64,000 nt of DNA from Chenopodium formosanum (taxonomy: Eukaryota; Streptophyta; Magnoliopsida; Caryophyllales; Amaranthaceae), in assembly GCA_024500155.1 (NCBI GenBank), contig CM044874.1, positions 70,231,795-70,295,794 on the forward strand, read 5' to 3'. A model generated the notes under the pieces. That model was not told where the DNA came from and made no database searches. It saw only the letters and a list, made by a program, of their open reading frames with translations. Made by a program: the position numbers and the translations under genes. Shown one piece after another: positions 13,491 to 25,720 of this stretch (its first letter is position 1; every line of letters starts with the position of its first letter).

Positions 13491-13825
13491 AATCATCAAT
13501 AAATAATAATAATAATCATCAATAAATAATAATAATAATCATCAATAAATAATAATAATAATAATAAATAGTATATGTGTTTAAAATATTTAGAAGTTTC
13601 AAGTTTTTAATATATTTTCCATACATTTTATAATTATAATTATATAGTATATTTTTCGTAAATATTTTAATATGTACATTTGTATATACACATATGTATA
13701 GTAATAAATAATCAATAAATAATCAATAAATAATCAAAGATCACTAATCCGTAGTTAAAAATCACTTAATAAGTTTTGTTCAGTTCAGTTCAGTTCAACT
13801 GAGTCCAGTCAATCGGAACAGGCCC
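12979..13825 (-). mobile_element. Large Tourist-like MITE inserted in a coding exon
   Basis: TTA duplications at 12976-12978 and 13826-13828 flank it. The ends are GGGCCTGTTCTG and GGGCCTGTTCCG (right end reverse complemented). Subterminal CAGTTCAGTTCAG-type repeats occur on both sides. The interior is expanded by a tandem duplication of microsatellite-rich DNA. No coding sequence. The orientation given is arbitrary. Confidence 0.75.
13142..13598. repeat. Tandem duplication of a 229-bp microsatellite-rich block
   Basis: The phrase tcaagtttttaata recurs at 13142, 13371 and 13599, defining two units of about 229 bp. Each unit is (CAA)n followed by (AAT)n, then three copies of atcatcaataaataataata, then tagtatatgtgtttaaaata. 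The near-identity of the two units indicates a recent duplication. Confidence 0.85.
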
Positions 13826-14060
13826 TTAGTATCTTTCTTCAGAGCCTGAAAATGAATCGATAAATACCTCAAAAACGTAAATCAAACTGAAAATCAAAGA
13901 GCAAATTACTGTAAATGGATGGGAGAGATGAACTGAGTACCACTGAGAGAGAAAATGTCCAGAAAGGTAGGATAGAAGAAGAAAATGGTAAAGCAGGAAA
14001 GGAGGAGACAGTGAAATACGAGTAGCTGGCAACCATAAGGTTAAGTACACTGTATGCCAT

Positions 14061-14729
14061 TTCCCTGCAGACAACAAGAGGAGCGGGCAAAATGTTCCTT
14101 TTACTGTTCCTGAGAACAGTAGCAGAAGTTTGCGCTTTTAAAGGGTGTAGAATAATGTAAATAATTTTATCTGATTTTAAAAGTTTAGAAGTAAAAAATG
14201 CAGACATTGCATGAGATTGAAAAATAGTAATGTAAAATCAAATGCAAAATCATCAATAAAAGCTCAAACTAATGCTATATTTTGTTATCCAAATCAAGGA
14301 CTCATGTCTGACAATAAATTACATTTCACAAAGCTCTAATAATTAGCATACTAGATAACCAAAAATGGCAGAACACATCCTGTAATAAGCTGCAAGCTAG
14401 CCATATGCAGAATTGATTCAACAACTTCTCAAGTAGTTGATTCCAGTTTGAAACGATCACTGAGCCACAGCTACGTTGTGTACTTGTGTTAGAAAAATCA
14501 GACAACTAGATTCCCTCTAAGTCATATACCTGTGCAGTTAAACTTCAAAGCCGTCAATTAAAATATTCAAATAAAAAACAGAATAATTTGATGACACTGC
14601 AAACAAAAAGTAAGATCACCAAAGAAGAAGTGAAAAAGTTTCAGTATTTACCATGATTAAGTGAAATAGATAAATGATGCTGTGTATCCATGTGAAGAAA
14701 AGAAAAGGCATAATCTATAAATAAAAAAA
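14061..14729 (-). other. 3' flank of the helicase gene
   Basis: Directly downstream of the helicase stop codon. No conserved frame is visible; it probably holds the helicase 3' untranslated region and polyadenylation site plus a short spacer. A 112-codon minus-strand frame overlapping its lower end is hydrophobic, unconserved-looking sequence that I do not call. Confidence 0.4.
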
Positions 14730-17700
14730 TCAATCTTTCACTCTGCATTTTCTTTTTTTAGCTCGGCCAGGAAAGTGATCTTGAGTTACAGAAAGAGCTT
14801 CTTGGAGCATCTTTTCCCATAAAATTTTAAACTGACTATGGAATTCCTTCTGAAACCAGTCCAGTATTTCTGAATACAACAGCTGAGGATCTTCATTCCA
14901 TGCTGCTTTTAGCTTGGCACAGCTATCAATTGCTCTCAACCCAGTCAACTTGCTTATAAGATTGCCCACCCGTTTTTGACCCAATGCTTCTGGCTTCAAG
15001 ATGTTGATTGGTTGGATTGCCATGTAACACTTGTAGGGTTTTAGGCATGGTAAGACTTGACCATCAAGCAAAGCATAAGCAAAGACAGTTATACGCTGTT
15101 GAGTATCTTTGATTGGCACCTTGTTTCGTGGGAGTTCCCATAAGTAAGGACCAAAATATGGGGTAACATAACAAAATACTTGATCATGGAGAGGATCATA
15201 AAAAGGTTTTGGATCTGCCAAAGGTGCTGAATATGTGCACAAGGAACCGGCATGTTTCACTAGCCACTCTGAATTCACACTTGTTGCTTCTTGAATGAAT
15301 GGTCTTTTCGTACAAACAATATCTTTATACACCAAAAATTCTGGAGCTGCTTTAGAGACAGAAGAGGAGCGATAAAGAAACACTGTTTCTTTAACCAAGG
15401 GTGCCTGATACCGATTAGCATTGATTCTTCTATCTCCAGATGACAGTACACTGGCTCCTCTAATACGCTTGGCAACCCTATCTGCCCATCCAGCACATAT
15501 AGCTTGACATAAGATGTTCTCCTCATTTTCTGAGAGGGGAATCTTATCAGAAGAGACACTCCAATCATCTTCCACATCTTTAATGGTTCCATGAGGCCAT
15601 GAGAAGTCTTGCTCCACATCACAATATCTCTGTTTGAAGACTAATTGTAATAGTTGCTTTCTCAGCTTGGACATTTCTACCATAGTTTTTAGGTGTAGTG
15701 TGTTTTCGGTGCAAAACTGAGATGGATCCTTAGATTGCTCAAAACACTGCAATGCATAAGCTACAGTTAAAGCATCACTCTTAAGGTTAGAGAATTTTGC
15801 ACGAGAAAGCTTAATGGTTTTTTTCATTTGTTTCCGTGATAGCTTGGTATCCTGCTCTCCATTTTTCTGGCTGACAGAACCAGAACCATCTTCCATCTCC
15901 GTTCCCTCAGAATTTTTTTGATTTCCATCAAACTGAAAAGGAAAAGGATTTGGCGAGCTCATGGCAGCAGCTACAGCCACTGCATAACTTAGAACTAGAT
16001 TTGGCCGTACACCACTTTTCTCCTTTTTTGTGATCTGTATTGCAAGGAGGAGCAACCTCGCATGCCGTGGGCTCAAGGGAAAATGAGCCATTGTCTTGCC
16101 CAAAGGTGTCAAGCGTCCATCACTATCAAGTGCTTCAAGAGCCTTTAAGCATTTCTCTGCTTTCACTAATGCAGCGGCATCAGGAGAGGTTGGGAACGGA
16201 AAATTGACAACCTGAAACATACAGAAATATAAAGATGTAGAACATTAGCAAAGCTGTTGAGTAGAATGCCAAAGATACAATCAGCAGAATAAACACGGTA
16301 ACATACTAGATAACTAGCATAAACCTATTCAATTAGCATTAACCTATCCAACTAGCATAAACCTATCAGCTAAATATTAATGTAGTTCCATGTAACAGAC
16401 TGAGGATAATAAATTCTAGCGATAAATTTTACTTAACTATAGAAGTCAATTTTTCATAGTTCCCCAGAATCATACACCCAGGGTTAACATAGCTGTCATT
16501 TTGGAAAATTCCATGGCATGTACTATAGAGTTACCAAATATAGTCCCAGGAAGACAAATCAATACCGATAATTATGGAAACACATAGGCCCGGGACTCTA
16601 CCATACAAATGGAACTGCTATTTACCCAAATAGCAGCAACGGTTCACATCATAAAAGGAAAGGAATTTAAATTCACTCAAACACCAAAAAAAAAAAGAAG
16701 TTATTTCATACGAAGTACTTATTTCCAGCCTCTTTTCTCTTTTTCACAATTCACTCGTCCATTCCCAAACTAAAGCTCAAACTCAGCACCAAAGCAGATC
16801 CACAAAATCAAACACCAAAAAAAAAAATTGTTATTTCGTACGAAGTACTTTTTTTTCAGCCTCCTCTTTTCTCTTTTCCACAATTCACTCATCCATTCCC
16901 AAACTATACCTCAAACTCAGCACCAAAGTAAATCCACAAAAATTCAGCTAATAAAATAAATCAATAGACCAAGTTTTTAAAATTATCACAGATAGTACAT
17001 ACTTACAAAATTTTCAACCCATTAAACACAAAGTTTCATCCCTTAAAACTTATAACCCAAACAACATTTTCCAATACTATATATAATATATTATGTTGGT
17101 CAGGAAATTGCAGCCTTAGTTGAAAGCATTACTAGTTTATGACGGATTAGGTAAGGAGATAAGAGAAAAACAAAGAGGAGATTAATGAGAGAACATTCAT
17201 GTAGGTTTGGTTTTAGATGTAGAAGTCAGTTGGTCATCTTGTTGATAAATTAACAAAGATTTAGAATTACTGTTCTGTATGATGGATCAAAAGAAATGTT
17301 CAAAATTCAGGATAGGGAGAAGAGGGTAAGAGGAAAGTGGAGTAAATAAAGTTGCATAATAAATGTTAAATATGGGATGTAACTTTTATTTTGTAGTGGA
17401 AAATAATTATTGCAGAGTAAAACAGACAATAACTTTTTAGGTTCTGAAACTTTAGCCGAAAAAAATGAGGTCAATAACCCTAAGCTTGGTGAAAATTTAA
17501 GTTAATAAAGTGCCCTTAACCCCCTCTTCATTTACTCCCTGTTCTTTACTAATCTTTCTATACCCCTTCTGAATTTGTCTTCTTTATCCTCTTACTTGAA
17601 TACATGATCACGTTTTTTTTTTTTACCCCCATTTTTTCAATCAAATATTCTCTTTTCCATTCATCCCCCACCCCCCCACCCCAAAAAAAAAAAAAAAAAA

Positions 17701-20700
17701 AAAAAAATCCATTCAAAGTTTCAAATTGGCCAACTATGAATCTATTTGGCTCTTCCTATCCTCCATATTTTTCCCGCACAATCCGAGTGAGAGGATTCAA
17801 TAGTGGAAGAAAGAACTGTTATAAGAGTTTCAGGCGCACTATGGGGACAAACTAAAGTCTGTACATCTTCAAATGAAACTCACATATGGCGTTCAATCTA
17901 CCATCTTTATCCAACTTAATCTTAATCCATATAGTAGGCATTTTACTACTCCAAAAATAAGATAATATATGATGACTAATTGGCCTACTACACAAAATTT
18001 TCAAATCAGAATTATCATCAAAAGTAAACTTGTACTTATTAGTTATTATATAATGGATGCAGAGAAAACTCACCTTGGTAATTTTCATGGATTTCAGACG
18101 GAGAACAATATCATCAACAGGAACTTTCAAAATTTCAGGACATGAGAATTCTGGGAATTCATTACACATGGCAGCAGAAGAATAGAGGCGATAACAGCGA
18201 CCAGGTCCTGTTCTTCCCGCTCTTCCAGCACGTTGTTTGGCTGAAGCCTGACTTATCCACTGTATTTTATATGATTCCATTTCATTCACGGGGTTATATT
18301 CCTTCACTTTTTCCCTTCCAGTGTCAATCACATATCTTATTCCTGGAATTGTCAAAGAGGTCTCAGCTACATTGGTGGCAACAACTACTAGACGCTCACC
18401 TTCTTTGACCTTTTCAAACACACGAAGCTGAGAAGCTGCTGGAAGCATAGCATAAAGAGGCAAAACATGTAATGGCCCGATTGGACCATTTTTCTTTCCG
18501 TTTTTCTTAGTTGAGCTGAAAGACTGGTTTGAACAAACATCTTGAGTTGTAACATTTAGTTCTGTCTTGTTACTTGATGTTTTAACACTCTGATCTGCTA
18601 AAGCTTCAAAAGAAGCCTTTAAAGAATCAAGGTTTACATCTGTGAAATCCACAATGCTATCATCTAATTCAGAAGTCTTCTGGTCTTCAAGATTTTCATC
18701 ATCACTTTCAAATCCCGACTCACTATCAGACCCCGAACTGCAGGAAGAATATGTGTTACTGTTGTCTGATTCATCATGTCTCTCATCATAACAACTAAAC
18801 CTGTCTGTTTGTTGTTCAACAGAGCTTGCATCAAAATTAAAGGCTTCATCAATCTCTTTTAAAGTACACCCATCAATTTGGCCCATCCTATCCATTGTAA
18901 TTGTCTTGGTCTCTGTATTAACTACATTCCTTCTGGTTTCAAATTGCTTTGATGCTTGACGAAGCATACGACACAAATCCTCCACTTCCCTTTGGCCAGT
19001 AACAAACACCAGTATGCCACCAGAAGCCAACCCCCTCTTGTGAATTTTTAAGACCTTCCTATAGGCTTCACCAATATAGTCTGTAAGCTCTGTTTTCTTT
19101 GAGAAGTGTGTTGTTACAGTAAACTCTCTCCCTGATACATGTATAACAGGTGTGGATTTAGGGAATATCCGGCCTCCTGAAGTGAAATCCTCAACCCTCA
19201 TGGTAGCACTCATCAATATAAGTTTCAAAGGGAAAACTCTGTCTTTAGTCTCAACTTTTTTCCCTCCATCAAGCACCTTCTGCTGCATTTCAAATATTTC
19301 CTGTAGCAATATGATAAGTACTATGAGATTGAGCAAGAGAAAAACTAAATAAATTAATAAATTTTAAATGAGGCTTTTGCCCACAATGAGTTTTATGATG
19401 TGAATGTATATAGACCAATTTAATCGATTGAAGGACTCATGCATACAGTGTGTGCACAAGGTATAAGGCTATCTATATAGACTAACTCTTGCAATTAGAA
19501 GAGCCATGCCATGGCATACTCTCCCCATAAGCGTGCACAGAGTAGGCCACTTGGAGAAAGAGGTGAAGAAAATCATTGATAACAGCTTATGTACAGAAAC
19601 GAGCATCAATGAAAATTTACAACAGGGACTTCAATTCTGATTTTCAATGCTCTTGTAAATCAAGTACTTCAATAAAAAAATCACCTGGCGCTGCTTAACG
19701 ACACGCGAAAGCATCCCAATGAGAATGTCTGTGTTTAAGCTCCTTTCATGAGCCTCATCCAAGATAATGACAGAGTAACGCTTCAACAAGAAATCACCCA
19801 TCTGTATCATCAAATGATAGAAAGTTAAACAACGTAATACCAGAAATCTTGTAACTGCCCAAAGGAATTTATGCATTAAAAAAAAAAAAAAAATTAAAAA
19901 TTAAATTTTTGATTATCATATACTCCCTCCGTCCCAAATTACTCGCAACGTTTTGACTTTTTGCACTATTCACACATCTCACTTTGACCATCTTTTTTAG
20001 CTATTGTATAAAAGCTAATGTAATCATGAAATATGTTGTTGGGTTTATTTTAATGTATAGTTTCTATATAATTTTTTTATAGCTTATATAAGTATATAAT
20101 AAAAGATATTAACGGTCAAACATGTGCATCGGCAAGCGTGTCCAGTCAAAATGTTGCAAGTAAACTGGGACAGAGGGAGTAACCAGACTTTAAATTTTAG
20201 GGTATGGCTTATTTTAAGAATTAAAGCAGTTCTCAATTATTTCAGGTAATTAGTCAAACTGGTACGGCGAAGTGGCTTAGGTCTTGTTTGGTTCACCTTA
20301 TTTTTGTTTATCTGAACTTATCTCATCTCATCTGATCTAGTCTGGTATGGTCTAATCTGAGTGTCAGATTTGACCAAACTTTGACCTTAAATATATGATA
20401 ATCTATACGGAAAAAATATATCAAGTGGGGTTTTGTTAGATTCGTAATAATGTGTATTTTATTAATATATGATTTCATAATTTTTTTCATTACGAAATTA
20501 AAGATATTTAGCGATTACTGCACATAAAACGATGATCTGATCTGAACTTATTTTTTTCTGAAATAAGTAAAAATAAGGTGAACTAAACAAGGCCTTAGTT
20601 ACAATAAATTTGCTCTTCCTCAAATATGGTCATAAATTGAGTTTTGCATGGGAAATGCATGGAAGTTTACATAAAGGCCCCGTTTGGTTTAATATAAAAC

Positions 20701-23700
20701 ATTTTCAATGGAAAATTAGTTTTCATGGAAAACCTATTTTTAAGGAAAAACACAATTGCAAATTAGTTTTCCTTTGTTTGGTTGCATACAAGAAAAGTTC
20801 AAGAAAAATAAAAAAATAGGAGTGGAAATGTAAGGATAAATGAGAGGGAAGTAAAAAAAAAGAGGTAAGGAGGAGAGAGAGGAAAATGTGGTTTCCCTTG
20901 TTTTGAGAAGGAAAATTTTTTCCATCATTAAGGATGAAATTTTCTACCCATGGAAAAATTGTTTTCCATCCCTTAACAAACCAAACAAAGGAAAATGGTA
21001 AAAAAAAGGAAAAATCATTTTCCATGAAAACCTTTTACATCAAACCAAACAGGGCCAAAATGGAAGCATCAAGATACTTGGATTAATTAGCTATCACTTT
21101 ATTCGTGTGTAATACATTTGAACAGGATCAGACGATCAGTGCTCAAAAAAGTGTTTTTCGTTTTGGGAGCAGTGACTGGCAATATTTTGTGCGAAATCAT
21201 CTACAAAGAGCTTCCTAAATCCTAGTTATTTTAAATTACATATTTTTTGTGCAATTTATTCACTAATATTCCATCCTTCAAAACAGATGAAGCATAAATT
21301 AACAAAACAATCACTCTATCCAAGATAAAAAGAGCAGTTTCCATTACCCTATGTCCTAGAATGATTGAAACACTCCCGTAAATGGAAAGGGCCTAATAAT
21401 TATCAATCAACTCTTACCTCTCCTTATAGCCCATTTTTTCTTTCTTATATAGTTCTCCATCAAAACAAAAGTAACAATACTCCACCACCTCCCATCTGCT
21501 TTAACAAGAAAAGACACAAGAATTGTTTTAAAGGCTAGCTCTTATTAATTATTGAATATATGTTCCATATCTTGTCTCCGTGACTCAGGCTACTTCCTCC
21601 ATACCCAAGAGCTGTCTTTTCATTTTGGTTTGTCCCATTGTGTTGTATGGTGATTAAGTAAACATTTGCCAATCAATTTTCTAGTTTCCCACTGTACTAG
21701 AATGCTACCGGTTCATGTCCACTTACGTACTGTAGTTAATATCTGAATGTAGACATGAATAACACACACACAGGGAGAAAAAAAAAAAAGGCCATGTAAT
21801 ATATGATGAATTTATTATTGTTGTTATAAAGCACAGGTAAGTAGGAAAACTAAAAACCTGCAGCTCTCGAAGTAGGATTCCGTCAGTCATATATTTGATG
21901 GAGCAGTTATCTCCATACCCTTTTTCATGCTTGACTTGAAAACCAACTTCTTTACCAAAAGTAAGTCCAAGCTCATATGCTACTCGTCTAGCTGTAGAAA
22001 GCACAGCAACACGGCGAGGCTGGGTTACACCAATAACACCACCTTTTATGGAACATTCTCCTGAACCATAGCCAGCTTCATAGAGGAACTGCCAAATTGC
22101 AATTTAAATTAGGGGATAAGATTAGATATAGCAAAGAAATGTGCAATAAATGCTAGATACCCTTTCTCCATCTCACCTGTGGAAGTTGTGTGGTTTTGCC
22201 ACACCCAGTTTCTCCACTGATAATCACACTACTATGACTATTTATAGTTTCCATTATCTCCTGCTCCATCATAATGATCGGGAGATCCATTCTCGCATTT
22301 TCCACATCAATTGGCCGCGACACATGTACCACGGTAGGGGCAATTCGAGGTCCTGGAATGGGATTGCCTACTACGCATCTTGTTCCATACGAAGCAACTT
22401 GAGGCTCATCACTGAATTCACTCTGAAGCATCAAGACAATTTTATTTGTCACGATAAATGCTGGAATAATTATAGAAAAGTGTTTCTTGTAAAGAGGGCA
22501 AACAACTTCACTGTATGGAAATAAGGCTTCTTGGACTGTTTACATATCTTGCTTGTAAAATAAAAAATATATATTTAAAAAAAAAAAAAAAAAAAAGCCC
22601 ACCATTGGCAATGAGTATAAAGATCCTTAAACTCAACATGATATCCAAGTGGAAAGCATGATATCAAACAGTCTATATTCTATATTTCTATACAATACTA
22701 AGACCTGTTCCGTTCTTCTATTATCATATTCAATTTTAATGGCTTGTCATTTGTTGAGCCATCTAATCTTAGAAAAAGAGATGCATGATGGAGTTTAAAA
22801 TCTAAATTCAAACAGAGCGAATTTAAATATCATGTGTGTTTAAGCTCAGATCTCCTAACATGCAACTGCTCAGCACAGATAAACACATATATGTAACTAA
22901 AGCCTCAAACTCCTTTGCTTTGCTGGAATCCCAAAATACGGCAAGAACTTGAGTATAAACATGCAATTATACCACTCTAGTACTCAATATGACACATCAA
23001 TTCTAGTAGATTAGAGGGAAAAAAAACAGATACAAATCACATAAAGATGCTTATACAAATGCTCATTTCTCCAAACTAGCAGAAATGGTGTCAAATGTGA
23101 ACCACCCCACCTTCTTCTTGAAAACACTGTTATACAGTACATCACAAATATTCTGTGAAAGGGAAAACAATCAGAGTAATTGACAGGCATCCATATAAGT
23201 CAGCTGATATACATACCGTTGTAGCAACAGATTTCTTGCCACAATCAGAAGACTGAGAGAGTGATGAATTCCTGGCATCTAGATCCATGACTTTGCAACT
23301 ATCTTCATTAGCTACCTGAACCAATTCTTTAGGCTCGTTTCCTCCAAGATCACCAACAATATGTTGCTCACCTGCCCCTTGAGAAGAAACAGAGCAAGTA
23401 GAACCATTTGTCTGTGCTCTTTCAATAAGCACTGGTTTGTAGGTGACATTCTTATCAGCATCTTCCAACGGAAAGCTTTGAGAATCATCAGGTTCATTAT
23501 CACATGACTCAACTTTCTTTCTCTTGGTCCCCGTATCACTCACTGGTAAATCTAAACCAGCCTTAGAAAATTGCATTTCCCTCCTACGCTTCTCCTTCTT
23601 TGTCTCCGCCTATCAAGCAATAAGACCAAATCAAGACCCTTGAACAATTGTAATTGTAAGTTATAACATGTTCATCCTATAAAAATTTTACACGATCAAA

Positions 23701-24566
23701 GAATTATTTAAGATGTTCCAATTCCCATTTTGTACATTCCAAAAATACTCATTTTGCTAATCACTACATATTCAAGCAATATTATACATTGGTTTACACA
23801 TGGTTTCTAATCATCACGGTCTATTCCTTTCAATAAACTCATATATTAATGTGATGAGAACAATTTGATGCAAACAAAATCAATTTCATTATGGTATGCA
23901 AAATTACTTTAATTTCAAAAAATTAAGAACAGAAATCATACAAAGTGGAGCTATGAAACGTCAAAACGAATAGATTAAAGATATGGCAGGTAGTATTATA
24001 ATTCAATTCAAATAAAACTCACCTGACCAATGTTCTCTGACGAACGGAGAAGCAAATATGCATTGTCACTTATGGTATACTTCCTGAAATTATAAAAATC
24101 AAAAGTTAACATGAAAAAATAACAACCCAATAAAAACTCATTCATCTTACAAAGTATATACATACTCTAAGTTTTCCCGGCTTTTCGACAGCAATAATTC
24201 CTGTTCTTTCTCTTCCTACATAATCACACCCAAACCCCAATCATAATTAAAATCTATAAGAAAAAAAAAAAAAAAAAAAAAAAAAACCCAATATTATGTC
24301 ATTAAAATTTAAAATTTACCTCTAATTTCCTCAATTTCCTTTTCTGGGAATTGCTCAATTTTTTATTTTGACAGCTTAAAATCGGCTAAAACATCCAAAA
24401 AAAACAGAAATATCAACAAATTGATTTTAAACTCAGTTATGTAGTGAATAGATTAGCATTTTGCAAACTATTGAATAGAAAATAATACCTTTGATTTCGA
24501 TTTTGACTTTCGATTTTTAGTCTTAGCAGGCAAAATTAGAGCATTGCTTTCTCCAGAAGAATCCAT
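14730..24566 (-). CDS. DEAH-box RNA helicase, DHX37/Dhr1 (Ecm16) type
   Basis: Eleven coding exons, all GT-AG and frame-consistent: 24489-24566, 24320-24385, 24166-24215, 24023-24083, 23217-23609, 23111-23152, 22177-22422, 21858-22088, 19685-19801, 18074-19300, 14730-16211. The product is 1330 aa, slightly longer than plant and animal homologues as I know them. The N-terminus is Lys/Arg-rich and probably directs nucleolar entry. Motif I GETGCGKT is at 300-307, Ia TQPRRVA at 334-340, II DEAH at 404-407, III SAT at 459-461, and VI QRAGRAGR at 784-791. The winged-helix/ratchet and OB regions follow in the last exon, and the tail is basic (AKKRK). A Ser/Asp/Glu-rich insert interrupts the second RecA domain, as in the Dhr1/DHX37 group. 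In that group the enzyme displaces U3 snoRNA from pre-18S rRNA in the small-subunit processome; this role is inferred from family membership. Confidence 0.92.
16679..16941. repeat. 131-bp tandem duplication in the last helicase intron
   Basis: Two copies begin with acaccaaaaaa at 16681 and 16812 and share acgaagtact, cacaattcactc and aaactcagcaccaaag. A few substitutions separate them. They lie in the 1.86-kb intron 16212-18073, which shows nothing else but poly(A)/poly(C) runs near 17670-17707. Confidence 0.8.
19923..20179 (+). mobile_element. Stowaway MITE (Tc1/mariner type)
   Basis: It is flanked by TA on both sides (19921-19922, 20180-20181) and has ends CTCCCTCCGTCCCA and CTCCCTCTGTCCCA (right end reverse complemented), the classic Stowaway terminus. 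It lies in the 2.06-kb helicase intron 19802-21857. Confidence 0.9.
20280..20594 (+). mobile_element. Tourist-like MITE, copy 2
   Basis: TTA duplications at 20277-20279 and 20595-20597. Ends are GGTCTTGTTTGGTTCACC and GGCCTTGTTTAGTTCACC (right end reverse complemented). Same family as 9333-9678. In the helicase intron 19802-21857. Confidence 0.85.
20676..21056 (+). mobile_element. MITE with GGCCC(T/C)GTTTGG ends
   Basis: The ends GGCCCCGTTTGGTTT and GGCCCTGTTTGGTTTG (right end reverse complemented) bracket 381 bp with self-complementary TTTTCCATGGAAAA-like interior. The target-site duplication is unclear (AAA on both sides). It is the third element in the same helicase intron. Confidence 0.65.
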
Positions 24567-25340
24567 TCTATCATCAGTGGCGAACCCATGAGTCACCCAG
24601 TAAAAGTACAAAATTTTCAGTAATCTAAGATGAAAAAGATTAAATACGATAGGTTTATCATCATTTCCAATTAAAAAAAAAAAAAAATGTTAAAGATAAG
24701 TCCATTAGCATTCAAAATTAGTCATTGCCATTCACCAAAGCCGACTAGCTTTGCCAAGATGGACTTTATCTTTTTTATCATAACAAAAATAATAATTTTA
24801 GAAGATAACTGGAAATTTTAGTAGGAAAAAATTGAAAAGATTAAGCTAAGAATTAGCAAAAAATTCATCAATTGAACACGTTCATAGAAATTCAGCAATT
24901 CAATAGAAGAAATTAACACAATCAAATAGCAATTAAATCTGAAACAAATCAAAGTATCAAACAATAACCAACACTACCGAACACAACGATGAACAACCAA
25001 ATTGCATATAATGCAAATGATTAATATAATAAATAATAAAAATAAATACTAAATAACAAATTTATTAATAATTTAAAGTTTAATACCTTGCTGAATTGCT
25101 CTGATTTACGGCTTTAAGCCTTCAATTAATAGTCATAGATTCTGGTCACTCCGGTGCTCGTCTGGTCGGTGGTAAAAGGCAGGGGAGAGTGACGAATGGT
25201 GGTCACAGATGGTGCGCTGGTAGTCCGCGGTCGCCGTAGATGGTGGTTGGTGCCTACTGCGGTACGCCGGTACTAGTACGGTGGCCTGGTGGCTCTTCCC
25301 GCGTCGGCAATCCGAATGTAAAGAGTTAGGGTTGCGTTCT
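24567..25340 (-). promoter_or_regulatory. Leader exon, leader intron and promoter side of the helicase
   Basis: A donor CAGCAAG/gtatta at 25087/25086 and an acceptor gatgatag just before the ATG (exon resumes at 24567) define a 519-bp leader intron. The leader exon (25087 to about 25330) is GC-rich for this window. No TATA box stands out, as is common for housekeeping genes. The extent is inferred. Confidence 0.5.
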
Positions 25341-25639
25341 TCACTGCTTGTGTCGTTTCAGTTTGGTTTGTTTGCTTCAATTCATGGGTTTTGCCTTTTT
25401 TTTTTTTAATTTTTTTACGTTAATGTAGGCACAAATGTAGATTCGCCGATGACAACACCACTTAGCTTTCGTTAATGGATATCAGCTTTTAAAGGATATT
25501 GTTCATAGTGAGGTGGAGGGCACAACTTATAACTTTGAAAAAGTATGGGTACATGTTAGATTTACAATAACTTGGGGGCATAGCTTTGAAAAATCGAAAA
25601 AAAAATTCAGTTGAAAATCTGTAAAAAAAAAAATACTAG

Positions 25640-25720
25640 TTAAAAGTTTAGCTTTATATATTAGTTACTAGTTTTGTGCACGTGCGATGCCCGGATTATT
25701 TATTAAATTTAAAGATATAT
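25640..25720 (-). mobile_element. Possible Helitron 3' terminus
   Basis: On the minus strand, GGGCATCGCACGTGCAC is followed by AAAACTAG and then T. This resembles a terminal hairpin plus CTAG with insertion before T. The opposite end was not found, so the element is not delimited. Confidence 0.35.

Larger units (their letters stand above)
10983..14060 (-). pseudogene. Small unrecognised gene split by a MITE
   Basis: Four candidate coding exons: 14034-14060 (ATG at 14060), 12925-13845 (containing a MITE), 11730-11846, and 10983-11064 ending in TAG. If the MITE (12979-13825) and one TTA duplication are left out of the second exon, 71 bases remain. Exons 2-4 then sum to 270 bases in one open frame, with codons split correctly at both junctions and with consensus donors and acceptors. 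The encoded protein would be about 99 aa, with a basic linker (SSKQGKPGG) and a hydrophobic stretch around VRTLIQSIPDWIMRVIIM; the C-terminus is basic. I do not recognise the family. Read through, the MITE brings in a stop, so the present copy is probably broken unless the element is spliced around. The short first exon is the least certain part. Confidence 0.4.

Noticed and set aside
13826..14207. Hydrophobic minus-strand ORFs of 83 and 112 codons
   Set aside because: They overlap each other in different frames, cover splice-like sites of the small gene and look like non-coding T-rich sequence.
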